This document shows positions 22,867-35,109 of a stretch of 64,000 nucleotides of DNA, in pieces. The position numbers were made by a program, and so were the translations under genes. Origin of the DNA: Tetragonia tetragonoides (Eukaryota > Streptophyta > Magnoliopsida > Caryophyllales > Aizoaceae). The stretch spans positions 12,028,001 to 12,092,000 of the forward strand of contig CM076146.1 in the NCBI GenBank assembly GCA_038025085.1, written 5' to 3'. Position 1 is the first letter of the stretch; every line of letters starts with the position of its first letter. The notes under the pieces are model-generated. The model was not told the origin of the DNA. It searched no databases and saw nothing but the letters and a program-made list of their open reading frames with translations.

Positions 22867-25329
22867 CTGTAGCCTCAACCCTGCATCAAAAGGTAAAGCT
22901 ATCCTTGGCAGGATCCACCTTGGAAGTCTGCGCTAACACTATGGTAGCCCAGATTGAGAAAGCTTCAGTCCTAAAGATAGAGCATAATGAACAAGACGAG
23001 GAGTTATGGGGCTTCGAGAAGATAGCTTTCATAGAAACAATCGAGCCCACACTCAATGTGAATGCTTTACTCAGAAAACAAGGCCACTTTCCAGGCACCA
23101 CTTTGGGCCCTCATCCCAAGGTAGCTCAAATCTGCTGGAATACCAAGATCAAAAATGATCTATTTGGGTTGGGCTACAGGCCCACAAGGCAAGAAGTTAG
23201 AGCCTACGTAACCAAGAAAATGGCTAAGAAAAGAGCCCGCGCAGCCAACAAACCTGTTCCATACAACATGGATCCTTATCCCCTTATCCTCAATGGACAA
23301 TTTCTTCAAGAAGGCGACCCATATCCTTACTATGGATTCCCCGAACCGTACACAATTAACGGGATCCTAATCCCAGGCTTTATATCATTCCAAGACTGCT
23401 TCACCATGAGCGAAGACATACCTGTACCTCCTAATGAGGACCGATCCGCCAAAGATTGGGCTAATGACATGGCACCCAACGATTTCGGGCTACTATTTGG
23501 CGAAGAACGTCGCCAATACAACGAGACAACAACCAAACTTCCCCTTGCTGTGCTTTTTAATGAAGGTTTCGACCCGTCCAAGCTGATCGTCCCAATCGGG
23601 CCCGACCGCACCACCTGGAAGCACGAGACAAAGTGGACTTCAGTCAATGGACCCAAGTACAAGTTCACGATTCGCAACGATCCTACAGAGGGGCCCATTT
23701 CTGATTTTGAGTCTGATTTTAAGTCCGAGTCTGATTCTGAGTCTGTTACCCTAGAAGAGTCGGGTAGTCCACCCCAGTCTATTCCTGCTATTACTAAGGT
23801 CCTTAGTGATGACCTCATTGATGTATTGTCCGCTTCTATTAATATTATGAGTGTCGATTTTGCTTACTCGGATTGCCTCATTGCTAATAATTCACAGGAT
23901 ACAACGGAATTGCCAAAAGAAGTCATCAAAGCATTAATCGAACATGAACAAAAGACTTCAATAGTCGAAGAAACAGAGACAATAAATATTGCAGCTAATG
24001 ACGAGCCTCGCCACGTGCAAATAGGCTTGTCTTTAACATCTAATGAACGCGAACAATTCGTAACACTCCTAAAGAATTATACGGATGTTTTCGCCTGGTC
24101 CTACAAGGACATGCCAGGCATAGACCGCAACATTGCCCAGCATACCATCCCACTAAAGCCCGACTGCAAACCAGTCAAACAAAAGTTGAGAAGAATGAAA
24201 CCAGAATGGGCCCTTAAGATCAAAGAGCAGGTCCAAAAACAACTAGATGCAGGCTTCATAAGAGTGGCCAATTACCCCGATTGGGTAGCCAACATCGTCC
24301 TAGTCCCAAAAAAGGACGGACGGGTACGAATGTGTGTAGATTTTAGGGACTTGAACAACGCAAGCTCGAAAGATGACTTTCCCTTACCCCACATAGACGT
24401 CCTAGTAGATAATATTGCCGGACACGCCCCTCCTATCATTTATGGACAAGTACGCAGGATATAACTAGGTCTTGATGGCCAAAGAGGATGAAGAGAAAAC
24501 CACTTTCATCACACAATGGGGTACTTATTGCTATACAGTAATGCCATTTGGGCTTAAGAATGCAGGAGTCACATATCAAAGAACCGCTATAACCTTGCTC
24601 CACGATATGATGCATAAGGAGGCTGAAGTTTATGTAGATGATATGATCATAAAAGCCAAAGACAGAGAAGGGCATGTACCCTCACTTCAGAAGTTTTTTA
24701 ACAGGCTTAGAAAGTACAATATGAGGCTTAATCCCAAGAAGTGCGCATTCGGAGTCACATCCGGCAAACTTCTAGGATTTGTCATAAGCACCAGAGGAAT
24801 AGAAATAGATCCATCCAAGATCAAAGCCATAATAGACATGCCACCTCCAAAAACAGAAAAGGAAATAAAAGGCTTGTTAGGGAGAATCCAATACATTAGC
24901 AGGTTCATCTCCAAATTAACTATCACTTGTGAGCCCATATTCAAGAAACTCAAAAAAGAGGTAAAGACGGAATGGGACGAGCAATGCCAAAAGGCCTTTG
25001 ACAAAATTAAGGCCTACTTATCCGAACCACCTGTTCTAGTACCGCCCATTCCAGGCATGCCTCTAATCCTCTACCTTACAGTCACAGAAACGTCAATAGG
25101 AGCCATGTTGGCCCAAGAAATAGACAAGGAAGAGGAAGCTATATACTATGTGAGCAAGAAGTTTCTGGAGTACGAAACCCGCTATTCGTCCCTAGAAAAG
25201 ACATGCCTAGCTTTGGTAGCAACTACTAAAAAGCTGCGACATCACATGCTCCAGCACACGATCCACATAAGATTGAGAGAAAATCCTTTGACATACATAT
25301 TCGAAAAGCCCATACTAAAGGTAGAATAG
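22867..25329 (+). pseudogene. Reverse transcriptase and RNase H of Tat element 1
   Basis: After a long linker (22,867-24,000, including a Ser/Asp/Glu-rich stretch near 23,700) comes a gypsy reverse transcriptase: VPKKDGRVRMCVDFRDLN near 24,305, YVDDM catalytic motif at 24,631-24,645, GFVISTRGIEIDPSKI near 24,778. A frameshift plus a stop at about 24,420-24,470 interrupt fingers and palm. A first RNase H follows (LTVTETSIGAMLAQ; SSLEKTCLALVATTKKLRHH), broken by another shift at about 25,320. Confidence 0.92.
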
Positions 25330-25960
25330 CAAGGTGGACCGTTCTCCTCTTAGAATTCGACCTTAAATTTGAACATCAAAAAGCCATAAAAGGGCATGCT
25401 ATCACGGAATACCTGGTTGACCAAGCTATAAACGAACCTGATCGCAAGGATGAGTATCACTTACTAGACGAAGGGGTTATGACCTTAGATACCGAGACTT
25501 GGCAACTATATTTCGATGGAGCATCCAACCAAAAGGGTTTTGGAGTAGGAGTACTGATAGTATACCCTGAGGGTGCACATACACCTATTTCAGTCAAATT
25601 GGGCCACGAAGTCACTAACAATGGCGCAGAATACGAAGCTTGCATAATAGGACTGCAATCCGCCATAAGCCTTGGAATTAAGACGCTTCGAGTCTATGGG
25701 GACTCGTCACTTATAATTTACCAAATTTCCAAAGTATGAAAGGTTAAAAGTGAATCCTTGGCACTCTACCAAGAATATTTAGACAAGATCATAGTGTATT
25801 TGAATCAAATACACTTTACATACCTTCCACGAGAAGATAACCAATTTGCAGACGCCTTGGCTAAATTAGCAAGCATGATCAACATACCCGAAACTATTCG
25901 GATGATGCCCATCTGTGTACAAAGAAGATCCGAGCCTTCATATTGCGACACCTTGGAAGT
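25330..25960 (+). pseudogene. Second (archaeal-type) RNase H of Tat element 1
   Basis: All four catalytic acids are visible: Asp in LYFDGASNQ (25,508), Glu in NNGAEYEACI (25,620), Asp in VYGDSSLI (25,693) and Asp in NQFADALAKLAS (25,840). An in-frame stop after YQISKV (25,737) splits it. A second RNase H between the first one and integrase is diagnostic of the Tat/Ogre group. Confidence 0.9.
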
Positions 25961-27226
25961 GTTCCACGATAAAGAAGATGAGTGGTACACCGATATAAAG
26001 AATCTACTTATTTACCAGCTCTACCCTCCTGATTCTAGCCCTAGAGCCCAAAAGGCACTCAGAAGACTTGCAGCCCAATTCGTAGAGGTACAAGGTCAAA
26101 TATACAAGAAAAGCCCAAATGGAGTCAATATCCTATGCCTAGGCACTGAAATGGTCCATGAGGTCTTAAGGGAAGTACACGCAGGAGTTTGTGGACCGTA
26201 CATGAACGATATGATGCTATCCAGGAAAATAGTAAGGCTTGGGTATTATTGGACAATGATGGAGAAAGATTGCTGTGAATTTGTCAAAAGGTGCATACAA
26301 TGTCAAACACATGCAAATCTACAACATTTACCACCAAGCCCACTATATACCTTCACCTCACCTTGGCCTTTCTCGGCTTGGGAAATCGACATCATCGGCA
26401 AAATAACCCCAACAGGAAAAGGGGGCCACGAATATATCCTGGTCGCAATTGACTATTTCACCAATTGGGTCGAAGCACAATCGTATGCAAAGCTCAAAGC
26501 AAAGCATGTGGTTAAGTTCATTAAGAATAACATAATAGCTAGATATGGAGTTCCCCAAGAAATCATCAGTGATAATGGGTCACAATTCATGAAAGAGGTA
26601 ATTGAGCTTTTAACCCAGTTTAAGATCCAGCATTGAAAGTCGTCTCCCTACAGACCGCAAACAAACGGCGCAGTGGAGGCAGCTAACAAGAACATCAAGA
26701 AAATCATTGAAAGGATGACCGAAAATTATCATGACTGGTCTGATAAGTGCCATTCGCACTTTGGGGTTACAGGACATCGGTCCACGCATCGACAGGAGCA
26801 ACACCATACTCCCTGCTGTACGGAATGGAAGCCGTATTGCCGATTGAGTTAGAGGTCCCATCTCTACGGATCATTTTAGAAAGTCAAATTCCAGAAGTGG
26901 ACTGGGTCCAAGCCCGCTATGACCAATTAGTTTTGCTAGATGAGAAAAGGTGGCAAGCCTTGCACAATGTAAGAGTCTATCAAAAGAGACTAACTAGGCA
27001 CTTTAACCAAAGGCTCAAAATGAGGGACCTTAAAGTTGGAGATTTAGTACTTAAAGAAGTAAGAGCCAATGTCAATGACCCAAGAGGCAAATTTCGACCC
27101 AACTGGTCAGGCCGATTCATCATCACAAAGATCTTAACGGGTGGCGCCGCAAGATTAGCGGATTTAGACGGGATTGAATTCAATCAATGGATAAACATGG
27201 ATCAATTAAATAGGTTCTATGCTTAG
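25961..27226 (+). pseudogene. Integrase of Tat element 1
   Basis: The N-terminal zinc region has the two Cys of CIQC (about 26,292) but GPYMND where a His is usual. The core shows the first Asp (WEIDIIGK, 26,380), the second Asp (ISDNGSQF, 26,565) and the Glu (TNGAVEAANKN, 26,665). A stop (26,634) and a frameshift (about 26,745) interrupt it; the C-terminal part runs on to the stop at 27,226 (LNRFYA). It would insert the DNA copy into the genome. Confidence 0.9.
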
Positions 27227-27650
27227 GCAAGACACCCAACATAGCACTTTCAAGAGGCCCATACAAGGCTAACGAGTCCAAAAAAAAAAAAAAAAAAAAA
27301 GAAAAACGGAATTTAATGTTAAACAAAAAACGGATAAGAACTACGAGCGGCCTGATTCCGCTAAAAGGATACGTAGGACAACCCAATTGCAATTGGGCCC
27401 GGCCCCTTCATCAAATTCGCATTCAAAAGTTGTTAAATGTTGTGCACATAATAAACACAAGGTTGCAATATTCAAATGAGCATGTCTCTATAAATAATAA
27501 TAAAGTCCATTACAAGACTTGGCAATTCCTAAATAATAATAAAAACAAAACTAAGGTTAAATCTAAGGGGCACATCACCCTTATTGAATTTAAAGCAAGT
27601 AAAAGGCAATCCTAAGGTAGACATGCTCCAAAAGAGTATTTCCTAATAGA
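27227..27650. other. Convergent gap between pol and antisense gene A1
   Basis: About 420 bp with a run of about 19 A at 27,282-27,300. The 3' ends of sense pol and antisense A1 face each other here. No coding sequence. Confidence 0.6.
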
Positions 27651-29213
27651 CTACTCCGTAGCTTCGGTAGTAGGGACTGCATCCTCCATGGGCTCATCAA
27701 CCTTCAGGCCTTCCACTTCACATTCCTTGGGAGCCCATCTCTCTCGAACCAAAGGCTCTTCTTCTTTTTCAACCTCCACTAGAGGAACACTCGAAGAGAC
27801 TTCATGATCATTGGCCCGAATTTGGGGCTTCTCCTCCGGTTTAGTAGTAATCTTGGCTAAAGCTTTCTTGGCCTTCGGGTTGAGGACACTTTTCACATGC
27901 TTGATTCCCTTTTGCTTACCCTTCCCTTTAGGATCATTAGGGTTAGAAATCCTCAGTGTAGCCTTGACCGATTGGGCCTTAAGATCGTCTTGTTCGGATT
28001 TCCTGCATGCACGACGACCTTCCGCAATCTTACAATCCATCCACGCTTCATAAGCCGAAGATATGGCCGTTGGGGCCTTGATATGAGGAATAGTCCACTT
28101 AGGGCGACGATCCCATGCACACTCCCAAGATCTCACCATACTAATAGTCAAAGCTCGAGTAGCGAGAGCAACACTATCCTTTTGTGGGATAATCTGGCGT
28201 TTCCCATATTGTCGCATGATACGGCTAGGAAATATGTAAGTCAATTTTTTAAGACCAAGGATTTGATAATATCCCGTCTCCTTGCTGCATCCAATTGCGG
28301 ATTTTAGGCCCCACCACTTAATACTCCATATTAGCAAAGGGCAAGCTTTAAGGTATCCACGCCATTCATCAATGGTGGATTCATAATAAAGCCTTCGACG
28401 AGCGGGAAATTGCTTTGGTTGATACTTGAGCGCATTAGTCGGCCTCTCAATGAAGCACATATGCTCCAAGAGCCATATCTACAATGAAGAAAACAAATAT
28501 AAAAAAAAAAATATATATAAAGTTAGGTATCCATTAAAGATTCAAATTTAATAAAATTATTCCAAGCAATTATTCAAGCACTCACTTGAAGGAGAAGAGG
28601 GCTTCCCGTCCATCCACCAGGCAATGGCTCTTGTTTTTTGCGGTCCAAGCAAATTAAAGTTTCACCAAGAACAAGAGACATAGCGGTAAAATCGTTTTGA
28701 ATTTGTTCAACAATTCTAAGCATACAAGTTTTACCATTATTACCTCCACCAACAAAGAGGTACCTATGTAAGAGACATAAGATAAAAGCACGTCTATAAT
28801 ATGTCTCATTGTGATCATCCCTTACCTTAGGGAAAAGATATCAAATCACACCATTGAGGTCTAGCTCGCCGGTCCTAGCCACGGAGGAAGCTTGTGTTGG
28901 TGATAGGCCAAGATACCTTTTATAGTAGCCTTCAAGGTTGGCCCCGAGCCATGGAGTAGCAGGAGCTTGATCATGAGGGAACCCAAGTATGGCGGCAAAT
29001 TCTTCGGGAAGACGACACAATTTATTATACCCGAACCCCAAAAACATGGAGTTTGTTATTCCAAAATTCAACGGCAGCCTCGAGAAGGTTCCAAACAATT
29101 TGAACTTGCTTCAAGTGGAAGAGAGCATTCAAGTGGAAGGGTACAAGTCTCATCCTCTCTTCAGGGGTTATAGATTGCAACCACTTATCAAACTTAACCT
29201 CAAAACTTGTCAT
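27651..29213 (-). pseudogene. Antisense gene A1 of Tat element 1 (plant domain of unknown function, basic tail)
   Basis: Starts at Met 29,213 (MTSFEVKFDKWLQSITPEER). The N-terminal part (FHLKQVQIVWNLLEAAVEFW, then after a one-base shift near 29,040 LPEEFAAILGFP) resembles a plant-specific domain found mostly in transposon-like proteins (DUF7745-like, from memory). An in-frame stop occurs after LDLNGVI. An intron of 107 bp (28,585-28,479, gtgag...tag) divides SPLLLQ from IWLLEH at the same point as in gene A2 (47,932-48,031). The C-terminal third is Lys-rich (PKGKGKQKGIKHVKS) and ends acidic; it shares ANDHE and RERWAPKE with A2. Nuclear or nucleic-acid binding is inference from basicity. A TATA box at about 29,311-29,320 and dyads upstream form its probable promoter. 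Confidence 0.8.
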
Positions 29214-29310
29214 GGCTGAAATCTAAATTAATTGGGGGTTTCTCTCTCTAAAAAGCTCTCTATTGCTAGTAAATTATGAAGGTGATGTCCCAAAACCGGA
29301 CTAACCCAAG

Positions 29311-29530
29311 GCTTATATAGGGCTCGCACGAAAAAAGATGAAAATAAGGCAACCCGTCGAAAAAAGGGCTTCAACGGCCCTTGGGATAGCCGCCGAAGGC
29401 TCGGCGGCCACGATACAGCATCAACGGCCCAGCGGCCCAGCCGCTGAACCACAACGGCCAGCTGCTGAAACACAACGGCCAGCCGCTAAGCTCCAGCGAC
29501 CCAGCCGCTGAGTCTAGCGGCCCCTCTTTT
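29311..29530 (-). promoter_or_regulatory. Probable promoter of gene A1: phased dyads and TATA box
   Basis: Read on the minus strand: dyad array, then TATA (ctatataag, 29,311-29,320), then about 100 bp leader to the ATG at 29,213. In plus coordinates dyad starts are 29,431, 29,453, 29,474, 29,495 and 29,516 (spacing 22, 21, 21, 21), of the type ACGGCCAGCCGCT. Further GC-rich copies extend to about 29,580. Confidence 0.7.
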
Positions 29531-29589
29531 GACCCCCGCTCGTTCGCGTCAGCCGTTGAGTACCTCCCTTTAGCCGCCGAACTGTTTTT

Positions 29590-30032
29590 TCGAAACAGCC
29601 CTTTTCTACCCGGTTTTGGACACTTTCCTTAACCGTTTTGGACTCCAATTTGGATCAGTTTCCTATTTCTTCTATTATTACTATTTTCTATTATTTTCTT
29701 AATTATTTATGGGAACTCCACAATTTCCTTATTTCTTTTTTGGATGATTATCATCTTTTCTTTTATTAATCCTTTTTATACTTATTAATCTTATTTCATT
29801 TTTTGCATCCCTTTCTTTTTTCATTTTTTTTAGGGGGGATAGGGTACACCCAATTTTAACTTTTTGGTTGTACCATTTTTGCTACATGGCTATTACTTGC
29901 GCTTTCTGCTTGACTACCTATGCATTTGCATTAGCCTAATTATATGCAGGGACCAATAAAGGAGCAATATTCCACAAGAATGTTTGTTCAAATACAAAAT
30001 GATCAAATGTTCAAATGGTCAAAAAATGTATT
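29590..30032. other. Pyrimidine-rich spacer between genes A1 and B1
   Basis: T-rich DNA (29,640-29,880) and no coding sequence; it lies between the promoter of A1 and the end of B1. Confidence 0.5.
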
Positions 30033-32801
30033 TCACACAAATACATTATCGTAAAAATCATCACTCGCATCAGCATCCGTGCGGCGCACCTCAAAGTGAT
30101 CCTCCGACCTCCGTGGCTCATCGCTAAAGATCGACGCCGCTAACTGGCCAGGGTCAAAGGAAGAATGACGGGCAGGCTCCCGATACGAGCACCCCTCTCT
30201 AACATAACTCGAATCATACCCCCACGAAGAATGAGGAGGCGTGGTAGGCATCACAGGAGCAGGGACAGGGGGCTGGTAGTAAAGACCGCCATAAGGAGCA
30301 TACCCCGCATACTCGGGATAAGAGGGATACATCGACATAGGCATAGGAGTAGGCTCTACAAACAGAGCCATCCTACTCCCACCAGGACACTCCGTCCGAT
30401 GAACAGGCTCCCTCTCTCTCCTAGGACTCTCCCTCCGAGGGCTCCTCTCACGAGAAGGACTGAGCTCAGGCGAGCTCACAACCTCATCATCCGACAATAC
30501 CACCTATTGTGACCGACGAGGAAGGAGTCGACGATACTCAACCTGCAACCCACCAAACATATAAGATACATTTCTCAAAGCATACAACTCTGGAAATGCA
30601 AAATCAAGCTTACCTTATCCAAGTCAGCCCTCGAGCAAGTGCCCTTCGAGAGAGCTCGAGATATCCAGAACTTCATGGCATGCATCATCCTGAAAACCTT
30701 CCTGGTCTGCTCACGGTCAAGCTGCGCAAAGAAAAGTCAGTACAAGCCTGAAAACGGTAAAAATCACATACAACAGGTAAAATTACGAATTTACCCCCGG
30801 ATGCCAAACTGGAAGAGGAAGGCCCTGAATGTCCTCATCAAGGTCCTCCGTCATGAGGACTTCTCCCCAGCACTCCTTCCCGCCATAGTCCCGACCTCGG
30901 ACCTGCATATCCGGGATATCCACATCAACGTCATCAACCTGAGGCCCCTCTAAAGCAAAGAAGGTTAGCAACCAACAAACAAGAAAGGCATAGAATGACA
31001 AATATGAAGTTCTTACTTTCAAACCCACAAATGAAGGCATGAGGAGATCACGAGGGAACTGCTCGTAGTGCCCCGCAAGGTCCTCCGCAGGCTCCGTCAA
31101 ATACCGCATAGCATCCGAGCCCACCATGGCCTCCGTAACCTGCTCGCGAGACAAGCACCTCACCAAAAACATGGTCGAGGGAGGATCCAAAGGAATCCTC
31201 GGTCCCACTACATCAAGATAAACCTGACGGAAGATCCACTCTCCCAAATACCACTCAAAAGAGAACGGACCCACAATCAGGATCCTCTGGCGGTCTATCG
31301 CCGTAGATGAAAGGACAGCATCCGAAGCCAACCCATGATACTTCGCCCATGGAAAGTAGTCAATCTATACAAACATGAAATATAAGATATTTCCACACCA
31401 AGAAATACAACCCATGCAATGAAAAGCAAAATTGCGTTACCTTGTGCCAGTCTAGGCGCAGGAGGGCCTGCCTATACTGCTGAAGAGTCTGGAAGGGCGC
31501 AGGACCCCTATGACGCCACACCCTGCAAACCGGGAAGTCTAACTCCCAGCCCGTAGCCGCCATGTCCGGGAAATGCTCAAAAAACCAAGGCTACATCGAA
31601 ACATGAAATTAAGCACCACACACTTAAATCATGCAAATTGCCAAAACGGATACAAAAAGCAAAACGTACCTGCAAGGCCTTCCAGAAACCGCACAAGCTC
31701 ACGGGAGGAAGAGTCGACTGCTTGTATCCCTCATCATTCACGCGGCAAGCAAACTGCATGCACCTCAAGAGATTGGCGTAGCCCGGCAACCTCCAGTTGT
31801 ACTCTCTCACCCTCTCCCAATCCAACAAGCTAGGGAGGTAAATAGCATGGATACGCTCCCCCTTGTCACCAAAGATAGTAGTGGAAAAGAGGTAGGCGAT
31901 GAACATCCTCGCCTTCTACTCCACCGAGGTGTTTCTTTTGTACCTCGCGTCAGTCAAAGCGGCATAGAGCTCGCTATAGGGACGATAATGGTGACCCCAG
32001 GTGTTCCCCCAAGGGCCAAACAACTCCACCATCTCTGTCTTACGTTTCCAGATGGAAACATCATAGACAATGGGCGTACCCACGCAAGGTACCCCAGTCA
32101 GCATAGCAAACTCCGATGGAGTGATCATCATCTCCCCATTAGGGAAATGGAACGTGTTGGTAGTATCCCAAAAAGGCTCCAAATACAAGCGGACAATGCA
32201 CCTCTTGATTCGCTCAACCGAGTCCGCCGCTTTCAAAAGGGGTCCAAACCCCGCAACCAAAACCGCACTCTGCACCTCTTTAGGCAAGACCTTAAAAAGT
32301 CTCACCGAAGAGCCATAATTACCATGGGGCTTCAAATTCCCATCGGGTTCCTATGATCAAAATTGCAACCCCCTTAGGTTCACATTTCACACAAATGTTC
32401 AATCCTAGGCATGTTTCTAAGTTCGTTCAAGCCGCGCAAGATCACATGCGCTACAAACTTGATAATTGCATACATTTCCTACGCAAATTCTACTCAAGGC
32501 AAAGCATATAAACTAAAATTCAATGCATAAAACTATGATATCAAAGTTTGAGGCTTACCACAAACTTGGAAGCACGGGAGCTCAAGTGAGTCTCCGGTCG
32601 GAAAAGCAACTCCAATCGATCCCAAATGATGTCAGGCATCCTATCCGATCGCGTGTATCTATCTTGAGGAAAAACCACATTAGGCTTCCTCTTTGAAGGC
32701 TTCACATGGGAAGGAAAAGCCTTGGTGAAGATATCAATTTCTTCAACCTCCTCCCGGACCTCGGTCCTCCTACTCCTCTTCCTTGCCAATTTAGGAGCCA
32801 T
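30033..32801 (-). pseudogene. Antisense gene B1 of Tat element 1 (plant-mobile-domain-like, Pro-rich tail)
   Basis: Starts MAPKLARKRSRR at 32,801, a basic N-terminus. Intron 1 runs about 32,561-32,347. Exon 2 carries the mobile-domain-like core (FWDTTNTFHFPNGEMMITP, EFAMLTGVPCVGTP), with one in-frame stop near 31,917 (Gln to stop relative to B2), ending FWKAL at 31,670. Further exons: 31,590-31,437 (FEHFPDMAATG), 31,370-31,020 (ILIVGPFSFEWYLGE; GPRIPLDPPSTMFLVR), shorter pieces to 30,600, and the Pro/Tyr/Ser-rich end 30,503-30,033 (YPEYAGYAPYGG; RHSSFDP). Gene B2 has matching exons and splice points. Apart from the stop it is better preserved than gag-pol. Function unknown; the plant mobile domain is known from transposons and from host proteins of the MAIN/MAIL type. 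Confidence 0.8.
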
Positions 32802-33104
32802 GGAGAAGTATTGGCAAAGCAAGCAAAACAAACAAGCAAAATGGAGAAATTAGGATTTTTCTCTCTCCAAGGGTTTCAAAAACCCACTCTCAAATTCACC
32901 CCAAATTTGTGAGAAATCACAAATAAACTTCAAATTGTGTAAAGATTATGCAAAATTAAGCAAATGAAAACAAAAGAAGCAAATTTGAGCAATTTTGAGC
33001 AAGGAATGAAGGTCGGGCAACAATGGAGGTAGAGAGAGAGAGTCTCGAATTTTTGAGGAAGAAATGACCCAAAAATTTGGCTCCCCCACAAAATACCCGA
33101 TTTT

Positions 33105-33245
33105 CGCCTCTAAACCGGCCCAGCAGCCCGGTTCAGGGCCGCCCAGGCTTCGCACGGCCATAAGAGCCGCCGAGCGAGCCCGTAAAGGCCGCCCAGCGCT
33201 CGACGGCCCTGCGCGTGGCCACCGAATCAGTTTTTTCGTTTGCCC
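33105..33245 (-). promoter_or_regulatory. GC-rich dyad region upstream of gene B1
   Basis: Dense GGCCGCC/AGCGC/GCCGCCGAGCG elements, less regular than the other arrays, about 300 bp upstream of the B1 start, in the position equivalent to the ten-unit array before gene B2. No clear TATA box. Confidence 0.5.
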
Positions 33246-33484
33246 CTCACGGGGCGGGCCCACAATATCAATTTCCACGTGGGATTGCATTTCTCGACCG
33301 TTGGAGGCCCGGGAGGTTCGGGCATGTCACCCAAAATGACTCTTTCGCCCCCACGGCTTGGTTTCCTATCCTAGGGGCCCGGTATTATCTATTTTTGCAG
33401 GCGCAAGCCTTACATCTAGTCTTTTACAGGCACAGGCACTTTATTATATTTTGCAGGTACAATTTTCCAAAAACACAGGCATCA

Positions 33485-33765
33485 CTGAAGTACAGCAACA
33501 CAACGCTCTTTGATGTTGAGGCTATTAAAATTAGCGTCACGTTGGCACCCTTGAAGCAGAGCAACACAACGCTCTTTGACGATGAGGCTATTAAAATTAG
33601 CGTCACGTTGGCACCTTTGAAGCAGCGCAACACAACGCTCTTTGACGTTGAAGCTATTAAAATTAGCATCACATTAGCACCCGCAAAGCAGAGCAACGCA
33701 ACGCTCTTTGACGACAAAGCTATTAAAATTAGCATCGCGTTGGCAAAAACAAAGCAGGTAACCCT
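33485..33765. repeat. Tandem repeat, about 4 units of 69 bp, in 3' region of element 1
   Basis: The unit contains caacacaacgctctttgac followed by ctattaaaattagc and cacgttggcacc; it recurs at about 33,497, 33,566, 33,635 and 33,704 with increasing divergence. It sits between gene B1 and the polypurine tract. Shorter gcaggc/acaggc phrases precede it at 33,397-33,482. Confidence 0.9.
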
Positions 33766-33880
33766 GACCACAGGCGGTCAGGAGTCTATCTTTCCTTTCT
33801 TTCTAACATAAAGCATTTTCAAAAAATATTGCAGGCATTTTAAGCAAATACTTTGACCTTCGCTTTTACAAGCTCGGCCA

Positions 33881-33893
33881 AAGTGGGGGCTTC
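33881..33893 (+). other. Polypurine tract of element 1
   Basis: aagtgggggcttc immediately before the TGTAGACACCC start of the 3' LTR; the plus-strand primer for reverse transcription. Confidence 0.8.
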
Positions 33894-35109
33894 TGTAGAC
33901 ACCCTAATCGGTTCTCATTCCCTGGCACCGCAACGCCCGATGATGATGGTAATGGATGAACATGGACGTAAGTAGAGAAGGACATTGCTCGGAAATCTAG
34001 ACAAAATTCCTTGAAACCTCAGTCTTTGGATAACCCTTGTTATAAGGATTCCAACGCCTTTGACCTTGCCTCTATAAGGTTCCCGGATCAAGAGATACCG
34101 CCTTTGACTTTTGCAGAGGGTCACTCAGTCATAATTTTGAGAGCATTGAGAGCACATATTTCCCCAAATCTAAGAGAATTCAGAAATCTAGCCTAGCACC
34201 CAAGATCCAAGCAAGCATTATACCTAGCCTAGCACCCAAGATCGAAGAGAAATTCCAATTCTACTAGTCCCATTCGAATAGAATGTCCAGCTTAACCATC
34301 CTGAGGGCCTAAACTCTTTATTAAATCTCTTGTTTACTATTTATCAATCATGTTTTATTTAGCTTTTGATTATGGATGAATAAATTTGCATGCTTTGAGT
34401 TCTGTATATAATTATGCATGTTTAGTTTATAAAGTTAGCATCTTTTTTTATTAGTTATGCAAGTGCATCTTTTTGTAGTTTTTACATGCATATAGTAGCC
34501 TCCGAGGTTTATTTTAGCATAAAGTTAATATCTTTGCATTGTTCTTCTTTTGAAGTTACTAACAATTTTATTGATGTGCATATGCAATGCTTGGCGCGTT
34601 TAGCAAAGTGCGATAGGTTGGAGCGTTAATTTAATGCTTTATATCTTGTTTATGCTTGTTAATAGTATGCATGTAAATTGGATATAAATTGTGCGAAGTG
34701 ATAACATAGGTAATTTGGTTGTCTTTAACCCGCCTAGTTAATTTAGGATCTTGGACGACCAGACTTGTATGGAACCATATAGTATAAATAAATACTTGAC
34801 ATGGATAAGCTTAGTAGAGTCCGTTTATACGGGCGATTTAGATGAGATTCGTTTTGTTTATTTCGTACCTACACCCCCGAACTCAATATTTAGTCCCCAT
34901 GGGCATGAGTCAATTCCCAATAGGAATTGGGTGCACTTTTGATGGTTTCCAATTGTTTCCTTAAAAATTGGTGGCGACTTCTTATTTGCAAATTGTTATT
35001 CCCAATAATTAAATTAAATTGCATATGACATATTATTAAGAACCATTAATCCCAATCGAATAAAATCACGATTTTAATGGAGAGCCGGGAAGAGGCGAGG
35101 GTTCTTACA
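33894..35109 (+). repeat. 3' LTR of Tat element 1 (promoter deleted)
   Basis: Starts TGTAGACACCC and ends TTCTTACA (TG...CA). Compared with the 5' copy it lacks the segment equal to about 18,246-18,575, so both the dyad array and the TATA box are absent, and it has a short duplication of agcctagcacccaagat at 34,190-34,245. Confidence 0.92.

Larger units (their letters stand above)
18173..35109 (+). mobile_element. Tat/Ogre-type Ty3/gypsy retrotransposon, element 1
   Basis: Order: truncated LTR, primer site, gag, protease, reverse transcriptase, RNase H, second RNase H, integrase, then antisense genes A1 and B1, tandem repeats, polypurine tract, LTR. The second RNase H before integrase and the antisense genes point to the Tat lineage. 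The reading frame is broken many times. No target duplication can be tested because the left LTR start is lost. Confidence 0.9.

Noticed and set aside
24420..24480. Programmed frameshift in reverse transcriptase of element 1
   Set aside because: It coincides with a stop codon and the element has many other random breaks; mutation is the simpler explanation.
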